From NCBI GenBank assembly GCA_930367205.1, contig OV884011.1, positions 40,933,754-40,997,753 on the forward strand: 64,000 bases of DNA. Direction: 5' to 3'. The notes beneath the pieces were generated by a model. It was not told where the DNA came from, made no database searches, and worked only from the letters and a program-made list of their open reading frames with translations. The position numbers were made by a program, and so were the translations under genes. Source of the stretch: Acanthosoma haemorrhoidale. Its lineage: Eukaryota; Arthropoda; Insecta; Hemiptera; Acanthosomatidae. This document shows, in pieces, positions 10,469 through 20,979 of this stretch; within the stretch, counting starts at the first letter, position 1; each line of letters begins with the position of its first letter.

Positions 10469-11587
10469 TTGGCGTAGGGATGTGTTGACCCCATCGCCCA
10501 ACTGAAAGGTTGCAATTAACCACTGGTAGGTGGATCCAGCCCTCCCTCCCCTTTTAGCGGGGCTAACGCCACTCTACAGGGGTAGTAGGGGACCACCAGG
10601 GATAGTAGACGGCCCATATTGGGTTACGTTTTGATATCCCGGCTATTCCGATTGAGGGGATTGGGGAACCGACTGTCCACTAGGATAGGAGGAGACCACC
10701 AGTTGCCGTACGCCTACCACCGCGGTAGGGGCTTGTTTCTGCGTGTTGGCTAGCTAGAGGATTGGGGCCCGACTGTCCATTTGGACAGGAGGAGACCCCC
10801 AGTTGCCACAGGCTGGTCACCACGTCTAGGGCTTGTCCCTACCTGCGGGCTGGGAGTTCCTGTTTTCAGGAATGCCTCACGGGGGAGGCTAACCCCCCTC
10901 CTCTACATTATTACAATAGTAGAGTACAATAGTAGACGGCCCATATTGGGTTACGTTTTGCTATCCCGACTATTCAGAATGAGGGGATTGGGGAACCGAC
11001 TTTCCTGTGGGACTGGAGGAGACCCCCAGTTGCCATGTGCCTACCACCGCGGTAGGGCTTGTTCCTGCCTGCGGGCTGGGAGTTCCTGTTCAAGAATTTC
11101 TCATGGTGGAGGCTGACGAATTCTGGTAGGTGGATCCAGCTCTCCCACGACTTTTAGAGGTAAGCCCCCCTCTCTCTAAGTTAGTGGTTGGGAGCCACCA
11201 GGGATAGTAGGGGCCTAAGGCTTCCGTTTTGTTTGCTATCCCGATGCTTATACCCAGGGGCAGGGAGCCGTTGGCAACGGGTGGTGACTCCCAAAAGGTC
11301 GGTTGCGCATGTGATACACATCCGACCATGGGTACTGCGGATGTGGTGCAGCTAGCCACTGCACCACGAGGTGATACCAGGATCCTCCTTCAGAGGTTGC
11401 CTGGAGTTGACGCAGTGGTCTAAAGGTTACGGCGCTCGCTGTGGAAGTAGTAAGGTTCTCTGACTAGGGAAACAACATGTGACGAGCTATGATAGTAGGC
11501 TTTCCCAGTCCTCGCAATGTAACGTTGTTTGGCGTACGCAGTTAAGGTTCACGCTAGGTATGTGTCAAACAAACGCACGTTTTCTAT
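10469..11587. mobile_element. GC-rich 1.1-kb insertion with nested tandem repeats
   Basis: The 14-mer tgtaccttcagtat occurs at both edges (10455-10468 and 11588-11601), and gag reads through if the insert is ignored, so the repeats look like a TSD. Inside, a unit of about 100 bp recurs three times (starts near 10657, 10753 and 10981; core gaggggattggggaaccgac). The block gtagacggcccatattggg occurs at 10606 and 10931, and gtaggtggatccagc at 10527 and 11128. A weak tRNA-like stretch sits at about 11411-11450. No long frame or poly-A tail is seen, so the element class is unknown. It could be a SINE-like or LINE-promoter-like repeat. Confidence 0.6.
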
Positions 11588-11601
11588 TGTACCTTCAGTA
11601 T

Positions 11602-11735
11602 AGTAGACAGAAATCACATTCTGCCCTCTACCTCTTCGATGCTCATTGTCTCTCTCATTTTCTCCGTTATTTGATTATAATGGGTTAGAAGACCTGTGGC
11701 ATATTGGCCGCTACTCTGCCTTGATGATTTTGTCT
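11602..11735 (-). pseudogene. Gypsy gag middle fragment
   Basis: Continues the gag of 11909-12174 after the LINE-tail insertion: GQYATGLLTHYNQITEKMR matches in style the DPYNRLMEKIIEK part of the gag at 16807-17367. A stop interrupts the frame near 11610. It ends at the 14-bp direct repeat. Confidence 0.6.
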
Positions 11736-11747
11736 CCCGGAACATCT

Positions 11748-11908
11748 TTTTTTTTTTTTTTTTATGATGAAATTACAATCTGCCTACTTAATAGGCAATA
11801 AATAATTGAGATAAGTGTTTTCATTCATACCATATTTACAATTCATCATTCGTTCGCACATTCATACAATATTTACAAACAGCCCAGGGGCCCCCCAAGT
11901 CCACGCGG
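11748..11908 (-). mobile_element. Hairpin-tail retroposon, copy 2, with 12-bp TSD
   Basis: A 161-bp insertion in gypsy gag, flanked by cccggaacatct at 11736-11747 and 11909-11920. On the minus strand it ends in a hairpin gccta...taggc followed by a poly-A tail (T-run at 11748-11764). This is target-primed reverse transcription with 5' truncation. Confidence 0.85.
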
Positions 11909-12174
11909 CCCGGAACATCTGAAAAATATCTTCTTCTGGTGTCCATCGCCCTTCCATATGCTTTCGTTAGCCGCATCTTCACCGTTTCCCACGACGTTTC
12001 CTCATCCACTTGGATCTGGTTGAGAATACTTCTCTTGACCTGATATATCAGGGCCGCTCTTAGTGACTCTGCATCCCTGGGGTCCAGAAGATTTTCTTCC
12101 GATTTTGCTAGGATTAACGCAGTGAGGCGATCTCCTCCCTTCAGAAAGTGGTTGAGTTCTCCTAATTCGCCAGT
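11909..12174 (-). pseudogene. Gypsy gag N-terminal fragment
   Basis: Reads GELGELNHFLKGGDRLTALI, ESLRAALIYQVKRSILNQIQ and SWETVKMRLTKAYGRAMDTR, closely matching in order the gag at 16807-17367 (DLDNFIKRGDQIKSLIIA, HPWDTLKVRLKKFYGKGRW). The frame runs into the LINE-tail insertion on one side and the tandem array on the other. It is a capsid-domain relic. Confidence 0.75.
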
Positions 12175-12866
12175 GAAATAAAGAACTATCATGTAAAATG
12201 GGTAACATATAAAACACAACACATATTTCACTGGATATTAACTAAGAAATCAAAGCATTTGAGATCTCATCAAAAATAATATAACATAAATTGAATTCTC
12301 ATTAATAAATTATTGCTATTGCTAAATAGCAGTGCTACGCTCTTCAGCCATAGGGATAAACAAGTCAATGTTTTACGGATGGACGACGATTGTCGTATGA
12401 GTTTTATACATACTGATTATTAGATTTAATTTTAGCATTAACAAGAATGAAATAAAGAAATATCATGTAAAATGGGTAACATATAAAACACAACACATAT
12501 TTCACTGGATATTAACTAAGAAATCAAAGCATTTGAGATCTCATCAAAAATAATATAACATAAATTGAATTCTCATTAATAAATTATTGCTATTGCTAAA
12601 TAGCAGTGCTACGCTCTTCAGCCATAGGGATAAACAAGTCAATGTTTTACGGATGGACGACGATTGTCGTATGAGTTTTATACATACTGATTATTAGATT
12701 TAATTTTAGCATTAACAAGAATGAAATAAAGAAATATCATGTAAAATGGGTAGCATCTAAAACACAACAAATATTTCACTGGATATTAACCAAGAAATCA
12801 AAGCATTTGAGATCTCATCAAAAATAATATAACATAAATTGAATTCTCATTAATAAATTAATGATA
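12174..12866. repeat. 274-bp tandem repeat array, about 2.5 units
   Basis: The start motif tgaaataaagaa[ac]tatcatg recurs at 12174, 12448 and 12722, exactly 274 bp apart. The first two units are nearly identical; the third is slightly diverged and breaks off about 130-145 bp in. Units are AT-rich and non-coding. The array begins exactly where gypsy gag ends. Confidence 0.9.
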
Positions 12867-15722
12867 TTGTTAAATGAACAAATATTTCACAGAAAAGGTG
12901 TTATTTTAAGTTAAATAATTATTGAAACTCTAATTATCTCGAACCTTTTCTGTTTATCACTCAAACACAATTTAAATTTAATACTTGTTAATCAATGTCT
13001 TTACTCTATTAAAGGGGGATTACAAAAGGGATCAGAAAAGCTCGTATTTGGATACAGTAAACGAATAATATTAACACATATTTATTTTTAATACCTATTG
13101 ACAAACACCACATTCTTTTTCAACAGAAATCTGGTTTCAAATTGATAATGGTGCTGCGTTTTTGCTGACTTTAATCTTAATTCACAATGTTAGGTAATAG
13201 AGTTGAGCTAAAGGAGGAAAAATTGTGTCAAACCCTTTCAGTTTTTTTTTACTTACATCATTATCATCCCCCCCAACTCAAATAAAACCCACTAGCAAAA
13301 TTTTAATTAGTATTGCGTGGATAATAATTTCCTCTCTCTGCTTTACATCACAGCTTCATACAAAAGTTCTGGCAATTGTGCTTTGGCTTTCCGTATGTTC
13401 AGCAGAAATCCATCTAATGATTAAACGTATAATCCTCAAACACTTCAAAATATGCTGGCTAAGTGTTGAATACGATTATAACCCGTAAAGTAGTACCAGT
13501 GAATTTTAACGTGAAAAAAAGTTGTCCTATATTTGTACGTTTTACTTCAAAAGGTATAAAAATAAACAATAAAATCCTTAGCAGTTTAATTTGCAATAAA
13601 ACAGGCATCATGTAACACAAGTTAATGTAACATGTGTACATTTAGTAGATGAAACAGAGAAAGGTGATATGGCCTTAAAAAAGGACCTTAGGAAAAAGTT
13701 ACCTTTTCCATTCCCCCCAATCTTTCTGTTCATCCTCGTCCCGGCTTAGATGCCATAAACTAGTGGACCATAATTGGCAACACCTCTTATTCTACAGGGT
13801 AGATAGATGATAACCCTACAAATATATTTACCTCCCCTTTCGTTAAAAAACCTTCACAGGCTTTGGGAACCAATTATTTTTTAGCTAAATTTACTTGTAA
13901 GTAAATCATTCACAATCGATTTATCTGGTATTTTTAGGTCAACAAATAAGAAGGTTCCTATAGAAATATTTATTTAAGAATCAATTATAATGAGCCAATT
14001 ACAATTTCATACATGAGAAATCCCCTTATATTTATAAGATCATATAAAATTATACCTAGTACAAATTAAAATAAAGACCATTCCATTGTTTGTTTAGTGC
14101 AATTAACATTATACTCTAATTATCTCATACTGACATGACGCAGACATAGTATTTCCAAACGATCTCTATTAATAAACCCACTGAAAACCAAACGCCCATT
14201 TTTCATTAGCCATAGTTGATATCTCAATAAATTCATCGACTTCGTGAATGCTTTGGTAAGATAATTTGCCTGTACCACATTTATCGGCTACAGATCAACA
14301 AAGACAGGTAAAAAGATTTCTCGCACATACCAGTCATAAACTTCCGCATCTGTCCTCGAAATCTATTTCATTTTTTTATTTTTACAATCTTCCAAATTTT
14401 ACGTTTGTTCAAGTCGTTTCGCACCTACTCAGTTTATCATATTGGTTCCATTGCAGGATTATACCAACATATTAGACAGATTAACTAATTTAGCATTAAA
14501 TAAAAAAAAAGATTAATTCTGCGTAAAACTAACACTTAGACATAAAATCTAAAAGCTGAACCAAATAGTCAAATTTAGTAATGATACTAACATATTCACT
14601 GATATTACCGAATAATAATGAGAAATGAAGTTTTGGAAAAATCTTATATGCTACTAATCATAAACTAATATTCTCTTTATCAATGCCTAACAGAATGCAT
14701 AATTAAAATTCTTAACTTTTTTTCTTTTAATAGCAGTGATCCTTAAGAGTCTAAGACTGCCATAAATCAGCTTTTCTAATCAATTCCATTCCAACCATTC
14801 TATGGAGACCTAATGTTTACCCATTCAGTTCAACGCCAAAAAACCTCGTAAATTAAATCGCTCTGCCTCTGATTGTCTGATGATATGGAAAGAACAGTAT
14901 TGTTGAAGAGGACTGTTGAGTAGTCAATTTAACGTTTGTTTTATTTTCCTTCGTTGACTTTTATCCTCCATCGGTTGCACCAATGCTCAATTTCGGAGAG
15001 GTGAATGCTTTATATTTAAAATAATATACTGTAAATAAATAAGTAATAACATCAGTTGCAATATTACAAAATACAATTAAATACTTAGGTAGGCCTTATC
15101 CCTGATGAAAGTGTTCTAAGTCTGCCATATAATTGGCTTGATTAGCATAAAATAATATAATTACTGAATATGGAACTTTTGGTATAAAAAAAGCAGCAAT
15201 TTTCAATGTTGGGTTTTATTTTCAGGTACCTGAAAATGGAAATTGATAAACAGACCTGAAACAACTGGATGAGGATGATAATGGGATAGAGACTCGGGCA
15301 CAACAATAGTGGATTGTGGCTTTGATGAATAATAATATGATTGGCTTTACTGATCTTCATTTATTTTATTATCATTAATAAATCACAAATACTACAAATA
15401 CTATTGTCTGTTTTTGAGATTCCCCAAAGAAGCTTACTAATATTTTAACCATAATGGTAGCCATGGTAATTATAAACTATTACAAGTTTTGTTATGGGGT
15501 TCTACTAATTTAATAATTATAAGCCAATTAATTACCTATTTATCATAAATTTTAACTTCTAAACAAAAAATCCAATACATTTGTATTATATTTTTAAGGT
15601 ACACCATCAAAATTACTATTATTAAATCTAAATTTGGGACCAAGTAAACAAGAAGTAAGCTTAAATATTTGAAATAGTGATATGTTCGTACTATTGACAC
15701 ATTTCCATAACCAAATTAAATA
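12867..15722. other. AT-rich intergenic DNA, no supported gene
   Basis: I see no repeat-element protein, splice-supported exon or RNA gene. Frames at 13225-13488 and 14266-14475 have no domain-like content. Confidence 0.5.
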
Positions 15723-15914
15723 TCAATGTTTTATTACTCCTAATAGTTGACGATAGTACTTTACGACGGATTCATAGACGATTTTCTTCAGAGTTTTCAG
15801 AACTTTCACTCGGTATCTGACTGGAAGTGTCTGTATGTATGCTTCAACCGCCCTGGTGTAGTTTCCGGGGAATTGAGGCCATCTCTCTCTCAGACTTGGC
15901 TTTCGATCGCACCA
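15723..15914 (-). CDS. Candidate terminal coding exon of an unrecognised gene
   Basis: On the minus strand a good splice acceptor (ttggtttcag) at 15915-15924 is followed by 63 open codons and TGA. The peptide is basic and aromatic (begins WCDRKPSLRERWPQFPG; contains VRYRVKVLKTLKKIVYES) and looks like real protein, though I recognise no family. Codon 62-63 carries a built-in aataaa. No matching upstream exon was identified, and the phase is assumed to be zero. It could be a chance frame. Confidence 0.35.
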   Translation of the reverse strand, partial: WCDRKPSLRERWPQFPGNYTRAVEAYIQTLPVRYRVKVLKTLKKIVYESVVKYYRQLLGVIKH

Positions 15915-16806
15915 CTGAAACCAATCATATATAATCATTGTAATTTTATATGGTTATTGTTGGTTATAAAAGAATTTAAATCAAATAAGAATGCTTCACA
16001 GCTCAATACTGTCATCTTCAGTTGCTAAAATAAAAATTCAAATGATCTAAACGTTGTCTGTGCCTAAGGAGACTCGAAAAATCAAGCTTTATATGCAACA
16101 ATAAATAACCTTAAGTTAGAAATATTCTATCTACTTGTTTTATTATACTATAAAAAAAATGGGAGCAAAACTAAATATAAAACACAAACATACATTTCAT
16201 AAGATTAATGTTTGTTACATAAGACTTTCTATTAAATGTCTGCTAACACAGCCGATGGTATGCTAGGTTTACAAGCTGTTCTTATTATGCCGGAAAATGT
16301 TAAAAGAGTAGGGTCATTTATACTGACTTCACTCCAAGACTAGTTTCACATAGGAGGCTTGGAGGGGGTAGGTTTCTTAACATACTTGTAAGGTTAAAGC
16401 TTTCGAAAACGATTTTGTTGAGCAGGCAATATTGTGGAGAGTCAAAAGATTTGTTATTTGATTCATTATAATTTTGTTTGGATATATACATATATACATA
16501 AGTTATGTGTCGGTAAGCCTAGGGAAGCCATAAACAATAACACGACCTATGAGGCTATTAAGTTGAACCAGACAGCTCTATATATACTAGGCGAAGTAAT
16601 AATAAAATATCTAGCAGCTGTAGCGTTATTCTATCCCCCCTTTTTTACGTACTTATTTCAGTCTAATCGTAACCGGTGCCTAAACCCGGGAGCATATCTG
16701 AGATAAAGTCCCGAGACTTAAGCATTTAGCGGTCTCAGATATCGGAAGTTATGGTAGCAAGGTATCTCGATAAGTATTGTCCGGAGTATAGAAGTAGCGG
16801 ATAGTT
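15915..16806. other. Non-coding DNA upstream of the gypsy gag
   Basis: AT-rich, with a purine-rich block at 16352-16384 that recurs at 32894-32926 (29 of 33 bases identical). The 16430-16806 part is less AT-rich and may be the LTR or leader of the gag copy at 16807, but no repeated LTR partner was found. Confidence 0.4.
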
Positions 16807-17367
16807 ATGGGGGAAACGAAACAATTAGTGATATTAGAACACGAGCTGGCTAAGGCAGTAGAAGAACGAGGGAAACTGGAGTACCAGCTAACAAAGGCGG
16901 CGGAAACAACGCAGATGGAACTGGTGAAGATAAGGACCCAAAACTCCTCCTTCATCCACGGAGTAATCAGCCAGTTAGAACCGTTTATGCAAGTAACGGG
17001 CGACCTAGATAATTTTATCAAGCGAGGCGATCAAATTAAGAGTCTGATAATAGCCCGGAAAGACGCGGGTACATTGGCAGATTCTTATGTAACACTGTTC
17101 GAAGCTTCTTTAGCTGGCCGTATCTCGAGGCACCTTTTGAATAATATACAAGGCGATTTGTCACACCCCTGGGACACATTGAAGGTCAGACTAAAAAAAT
17201 TTTATGGAAAAGGAAGATGGACCCCAGAAGAGGATGTGTTCTACTTACTCAAGGCGTGGCGGGCTCAAGGACCATCTGAAGGCGAGTTCGCGGAGAAACC
17301 CCATGACCCTTACAACCGATTGATGGAGAAAATAATCGAGAAATTGGGACAAACGGAAGGGGCCTAG
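16807..17367 (+). CDS. Ty3/gypsy Gag-like protein, isolated copy (186 aa)
   Basis: ATG at 16807 opens a 186-codon frame. Residues 1-50 are charged and coiled-coil-like. The rest matches in motif order the gag fragment at 11909-12174: DLDNFIKRGDQIKSLIIA near 75, HPWDTLKVRLKKFYGKGRW near 125, DPYNRLMEKIIEKLG near the end. Gag forms the capsid. No protease, RT or integrase follows, and no LTR pair was found, so this is either a truncated element or a lone gag gene. The frame is intact over its length. The short C-terminus lacks zinc knuckles. Confidence 0.65.
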   Translation: MGETKQLVILEHELAKAVEERGKLEYQLTKAAETTQMELVKIRTQNSSFIHGVISQLEPFMQVTGDLDNFIKRGDQIKSLIIARKDAGTLADSYVTLFEASLAGRISRHLLNNIQGDLSHPWDTLKVRLKKFYGKGRWTPEEDVFYLLKAWRAQGPSEGEFAEKPHDPYNRLMEKIIEKLGQTEGA

Positions 17368-18157
17368 ACTATGGAATTTTTACGGGACATCATAAACAAA
17401 CAAACTGGTGGAGCCGCAGGGTGTGCAGCCGTGCCATCGCGAGGAAAACTATGTACCAACGGTCAGAGTGGACTCCCTACATATATATTAAGATAGGACT
17501 TAGAAGAATTTAGTTTGGTTATAAGAATAGCTATAAGTTAAGATTTTAAGGGGAAGAGAATGCACACGCCTTGTAAATATAGATTATAATATTCTTTTAA
17601 ATAGTTATGCTTTAGTTCCTAATCAATATTTTTTAGGAACAATATATAAATAGTTTTATTTTGACATTTACTTTGTACATTACAAAATACACATTGTTTG
17701 TAACACTTATACAGAACAATAGGTTATTATCCACCAACGAAATTCAAAACCGTGTTGAGAAAAGAGAATCAGCCTCAAAAATAACTGGCAATGGAAAGTA
17801 AAGTCGGTAAGACTAAAATTTACGATTTTGAAAAATAATGACAATTTGGGAATTCTCAAATCAAAATTTTGTGTTGTACGTAGTGATAAACATTCATTAT
17901 TCACTCCAACAACTTATCTTAATCATAATGTATTAAACAAATAGGTTCGTCTGACAGCAAATTGTTTCAGGTTTTTTTTTTTAATTATATTTTCGTTCTG
18001 AAAAGTTCAATGAAAAAAAAACCATTAAGGGTCTAGCAGCAGGGTTTTTTCAGGGTTGAAAAACTATAAAGGAAGCATTTAACTTAACAATTATTTATTA
18101 GTAAAAACGAAATCAGTACATCAAAATTTAAATACTGACTTGTTCAGTGGATCAAAA
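17368..18157. other. Non-coding DNA after the isolated gag
   Basis: The first 120 bases remain moderately GC-rich and may be gag 3' sequence; the rest is AT-rich. Nothing else is supported. Confidence 0.4.
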
Positions 18158-18319
18158 TGGTTGCTGGTTGGAACCCCCAGGGGCGTGGCCTCGCTTTCGC
18201 CTGGGACCATTTTCGGACAGCACCGCTCAAGACGAAGCTAAGTGACAACCATGGACTCCCACCATCATCACCTGTATCAGATTTACCCTTTCGTTTGCTC
18301 TCTATGCTCGGCGAATGAC
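18158..18319 (+). other. Short GC-richer open frame (53 codons), origin unclear
   Basis: ATG at 18158 to TGA at 18317-18319 encodes a proline/serine-rich peptide (contains LSDNHGLPPSSPVSDLPF). Base composition stands out from the AT-rich flanks, so it may be a fragment of a LINE ORF1 or a small exon. No motif settles it. Confidence 0.2.
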
Positions 18320-18989
18320 TCAAAAGATCTGAAATTTTATAGCTATTATATTTATTTATTTTTTTAATTGGATGATGTCATGGATGGAAAATGTCTTTAA
18401 CTTAAAAAAAGTCGGCCACATTTCCCAAACTTTAGACTCCCAGCACAGAAGCTGAACTTAGAAGTTATGTGCTTAGAGCAAGCAATAGGAATCACGTGAT
18501 TAGTAAGTTCCAAACAGGCTCTATGACTTTTTTTAGACATTACTTTAGCAATTAAAATTTGTTTTTATTTGTTAAAAAGATGGCTTTGAGCGTTTTTTTT
18601 AACAAGCTAGGTAGTTTATATATTAAAAAATATATTCATAATCGATATGGAAAGGTTGAAGGTAAATAGAAAAAATTATAAATTATAAAAAAAAGATCGG
18701 AGATTGGGTGAACTAGTTTATTTTTCTGTGAACCAAAAATGATTTTTTATCTTTATTCCCTGTACCTAAATAGTATTCATAAAGGGCATTGCCCACGATC
18801 TTTGGTAAATATTAACAAATGGGAAATATCTTTAAATTTTTAGCAACATTCGCTGTGGGTTATAAAGAAGAATTTTAACAAGACGTTACAGGAAGTGCAT
18901 ACGTGTATTATCATATACAATCACCTGCTATCTAAGGTGTGGGCCAAGGAGATGGTGAATAGCAGAAACAGTCCCACTTGCACAGTCAT

Positions 18990-19157
18990 CTAGTGTAATT
19001 TAGCGCGTTCTTCTTGTAGCAGGAGGCGTAGAAGGTTTGAGAATAGTACAAGGCAGGTGGAGATGAAGAAACTCCATAGTGTCCAGAATCCAGGCAAGCA
19101 GTCACAGCCGGCAAACTTCATCTTGGCAATTACAGAAAGCATTATCAAGAACTGCAC
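18990..19157 (-). CDS. Candidate terminal exon with a membrane segment
   Basis: On the minus strand an acceptor with a pyrimidine-rich lead (caatttacttatag) precedes 55 open codons and TAG (18990-18992). In phase zero the peptide has a hydrophobic stretch (WTLWSFFISTCLVLFSNLL) flanked by a Cys pair (GCDCLPG) and a charged end (QEERAKLH). It could be the C-terminal end of a membrane protein. Upstream exons were not found and the phase is a guess. Confidence 0.3.
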   Translation of the reverse strand: MQFLIMLSVIAKMKFAGCDCLPGFWTLWSFFISTCLVLFSNLLRLLLQEERAKLH

Positions 19158-19204
19158 CTATAAGTAAATTGAGAAAATAATAAAAGCCGAGTGGAATGTT
19201 GTAA

Positions 19205-19247
19205 GCTATTTAGGGTTCGGTAAACTCGTTACCGAACCCTAAAGCTG
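19205..19247. repeat. Perfect 14-bp inverted repeat with 7-nt loop
   Basis: tttagggttcggta (19209-19222) and its exact reverse complement (19230-19243) are separated by aactcgt, and both arms are flanked by agct. Transcribed, it would form a stable hairpin. It is not linked to a recognised gene. Confidence 0.85.
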
Positions 19248-20187
19248 TGAATGAGATAATTAGAATATTGCATTTTATTGCTGGGTGTTATGTTTAAAAA
19301 AGTTAAGTTTCGGAGTTCGGGTTTAATAAAATACAATTTTCAACAAAAAAAAAAAACCATAAGTTAATATTTAAGAAACATACCTGGATAGCTGTACTTC
19401 ATTTTCTGCATCCTTTTTTTAGCTAAAGGTTTGTATCATCACAAATCCTAGTGTTGGTGAGAGGTGTTAATCGTATTTAATTCTCAATCGTTCGGCCCTT
19501 TCGTCAGTTAGGTGGTGGAATCGCCTTGGGATTGGGACTCCTGAGCAGTATTTTTATGAGTGTATATTGGATATGAATAGAATTTTGATAGGTATGAATG
19601 TATTCTTGCATCACAATTAATAATGATGTAAAAGCAAACTTTAATTTTCTAATAAAGAGCTTTTACTAAACATTCTCAAACCTCCCATTCCTTTGCGAAA
19701 TTGTCGGCCAGTGGTGTTTCTGCTTGTGTGCAAAGCACAAGAAATGATGAGATAAATTTTACCGTTTGTCAAGCGAAAATAAAAAGTGCTAAGCAAACAA
19801 AAACATTCAAAGTAAACATTACAAATATATTGATAAATAATGGTCATATAAAATTTTAATGATGTGGCTTGAATTCTTTACTTAAGTGTTATATTACTAC
19901 ATTACACCCGTAAGCAACCGCTGAAACCGAAGTGCAATAAACAACGAAACTCGTATATTTTTTTATAATTTCTTATTTTGAGAAGTTTGCATATCTTTGA
20001 GTGGGCTCATCGTCAATCAAGAACGGCCATCGAAGAATTGTGAAACACGTGGAGGACCGACACTTGCCTCTCTTTATTCTCGTTCACCTAAAGAGATTTT
20101 ATTAATATTAAAATTAAAAAGGAAAACAAAAATAAAATGAAAAATAATTAAACGAAGAAAATAAGGTTTGTTTTAAGAAAAAGTTTT
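19248..20187. other. AT-rich non-coding DNA
   Basis: No supported gene or element. The minus-strand frame at 19641-19847 has no recognisable content. Confidence 0.45.
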
Positions 20188-20290
20188 AATAAAATATAAT
20201 TACAATCTGCCCTAGAAGGGCAATAGATAATCGTGATAAAATATGATATTAACTCTATATTTACAAAGTTATTTACTGCTTCATTCAAAC
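20188..20290 (-). mobile_element. Hairpin-tail retroposon, copy 3
   Basis: On the minus strand: tgtaaatata, then the hairpin gcccttctagggc, then agattgtaattatat. The stem is gccct...agggc (plus-strand positions about 20209-20221). There is no clear poly-A run, only an A/T-rich end, and no TSD was identified. Confidence 0.6.
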
Positions 20291-20736
20291 CAGAAAGACC
20301 ATGTATACCCTAATAGTAAACAATAAAAATAAAATAAAGATAAACTATTATTTAAAAGTAAGTAACGAAATGAATAATGCATGTACAACTCATGAATATA
20401 TACAAACATAATCATCCATTTACACGAGTAGTAAGCAATTTTTCGCAAACCGTAGTCCAAATTTACTTGACATCTTTAAAATTATTTAATTTTTTTAACT
20501 TTTTCAATTTTGAATTGAAATCATTCAGTAATATTTGTGTCTTCAGCCGTGCCAATCTTTGTTTTTTTGTTCTTCTAAAAATGCCCGTCTTGTTTTTTTG
20601 CAACATTGCTATCATATATTGAACGTACATAAATATTGCAGAAGTAAAATTGCACGGGCAAGTCTATCGGAGGGTGTTGGAGAGATTCGAATCGTTAAAA
20701 GTGTATTGACTGTTGTGTAGCCTGTTAGTGTATGAT
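20291..20736. other. AT-rich non-coding DNA
   Basis: Nothing supported. Confidence 0.4.
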
Positions 20737-20946
20737 TTAGAAGATATTCAGTTCATGATCTTGTTTTTTGAATGTATTCGTGTAGTGCTCACCATAGTCA
20801 GTATTGACCCATCTGCTTGCCATTGTGCCATGTCTGTCTAATTGAGTGGTCTGTATTTCAAATGTGTTTTGAATGTTTATTAGTAGATTTGGTAATGGTT
20901 GTGTTGATGGAGGGACAGCATTTGTGGCTTGAGGGAGTTCACACAC
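20737..20946 (-). other. Open frame of unknown origin (69 codons)
   Basis: The peptide is polar and low in hydrophobics (contains LDRHGTMASRWVNTDYGEHY), with composition unlike random AT-rich shadow frames. Directly upstream on the same strand is a consensus-like splice donor (GTG|gtaagtg, about 20950). This is ambiguous evidence: the frame itself could be intronic. No family recognised. Confidence 0.2.
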
Positions 20947-20979
20947 TTACCACAGCAGTTTCTAGGAAGTCAAAATCTA

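Larger units (their letters stand above)
8936..12174 (-). mobile_element. Ty3/gypsy retrotransposon relic (minus strand), nested and incomplete
   Basis: Read from right to left: gag N-part (12174-11909), LINE-tail insertion with TSD, more gag (11735-11602), GC-rich insertion flanked by 14-bp direct repeats, gag C-part with two CCHC knuckles (10455-9991), protease end (about 9560-9480), linker and RT start (9480-8937). It is then cut by the mariner relic. No LTR is visible. The 274-bp tandem array directly abuts its gag on the right. The homologous gag at 16807-17367 is a separate copy of a related family. Confidence 0.75.

Noticed and set aside
11408..11455. tRNA-like stretch (gcagtggtctaaaggttacg)
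   Set aside because: A box-like start but no convincing cloverleaf or B box; kept only as a remark for the GC-rich insertion.
13225..13488. 87-codon plus-strand frame with hydrophobic start
   Set aside because: Composition is that of translated AT-rich DNA; no domain, splice or conservation evidence.
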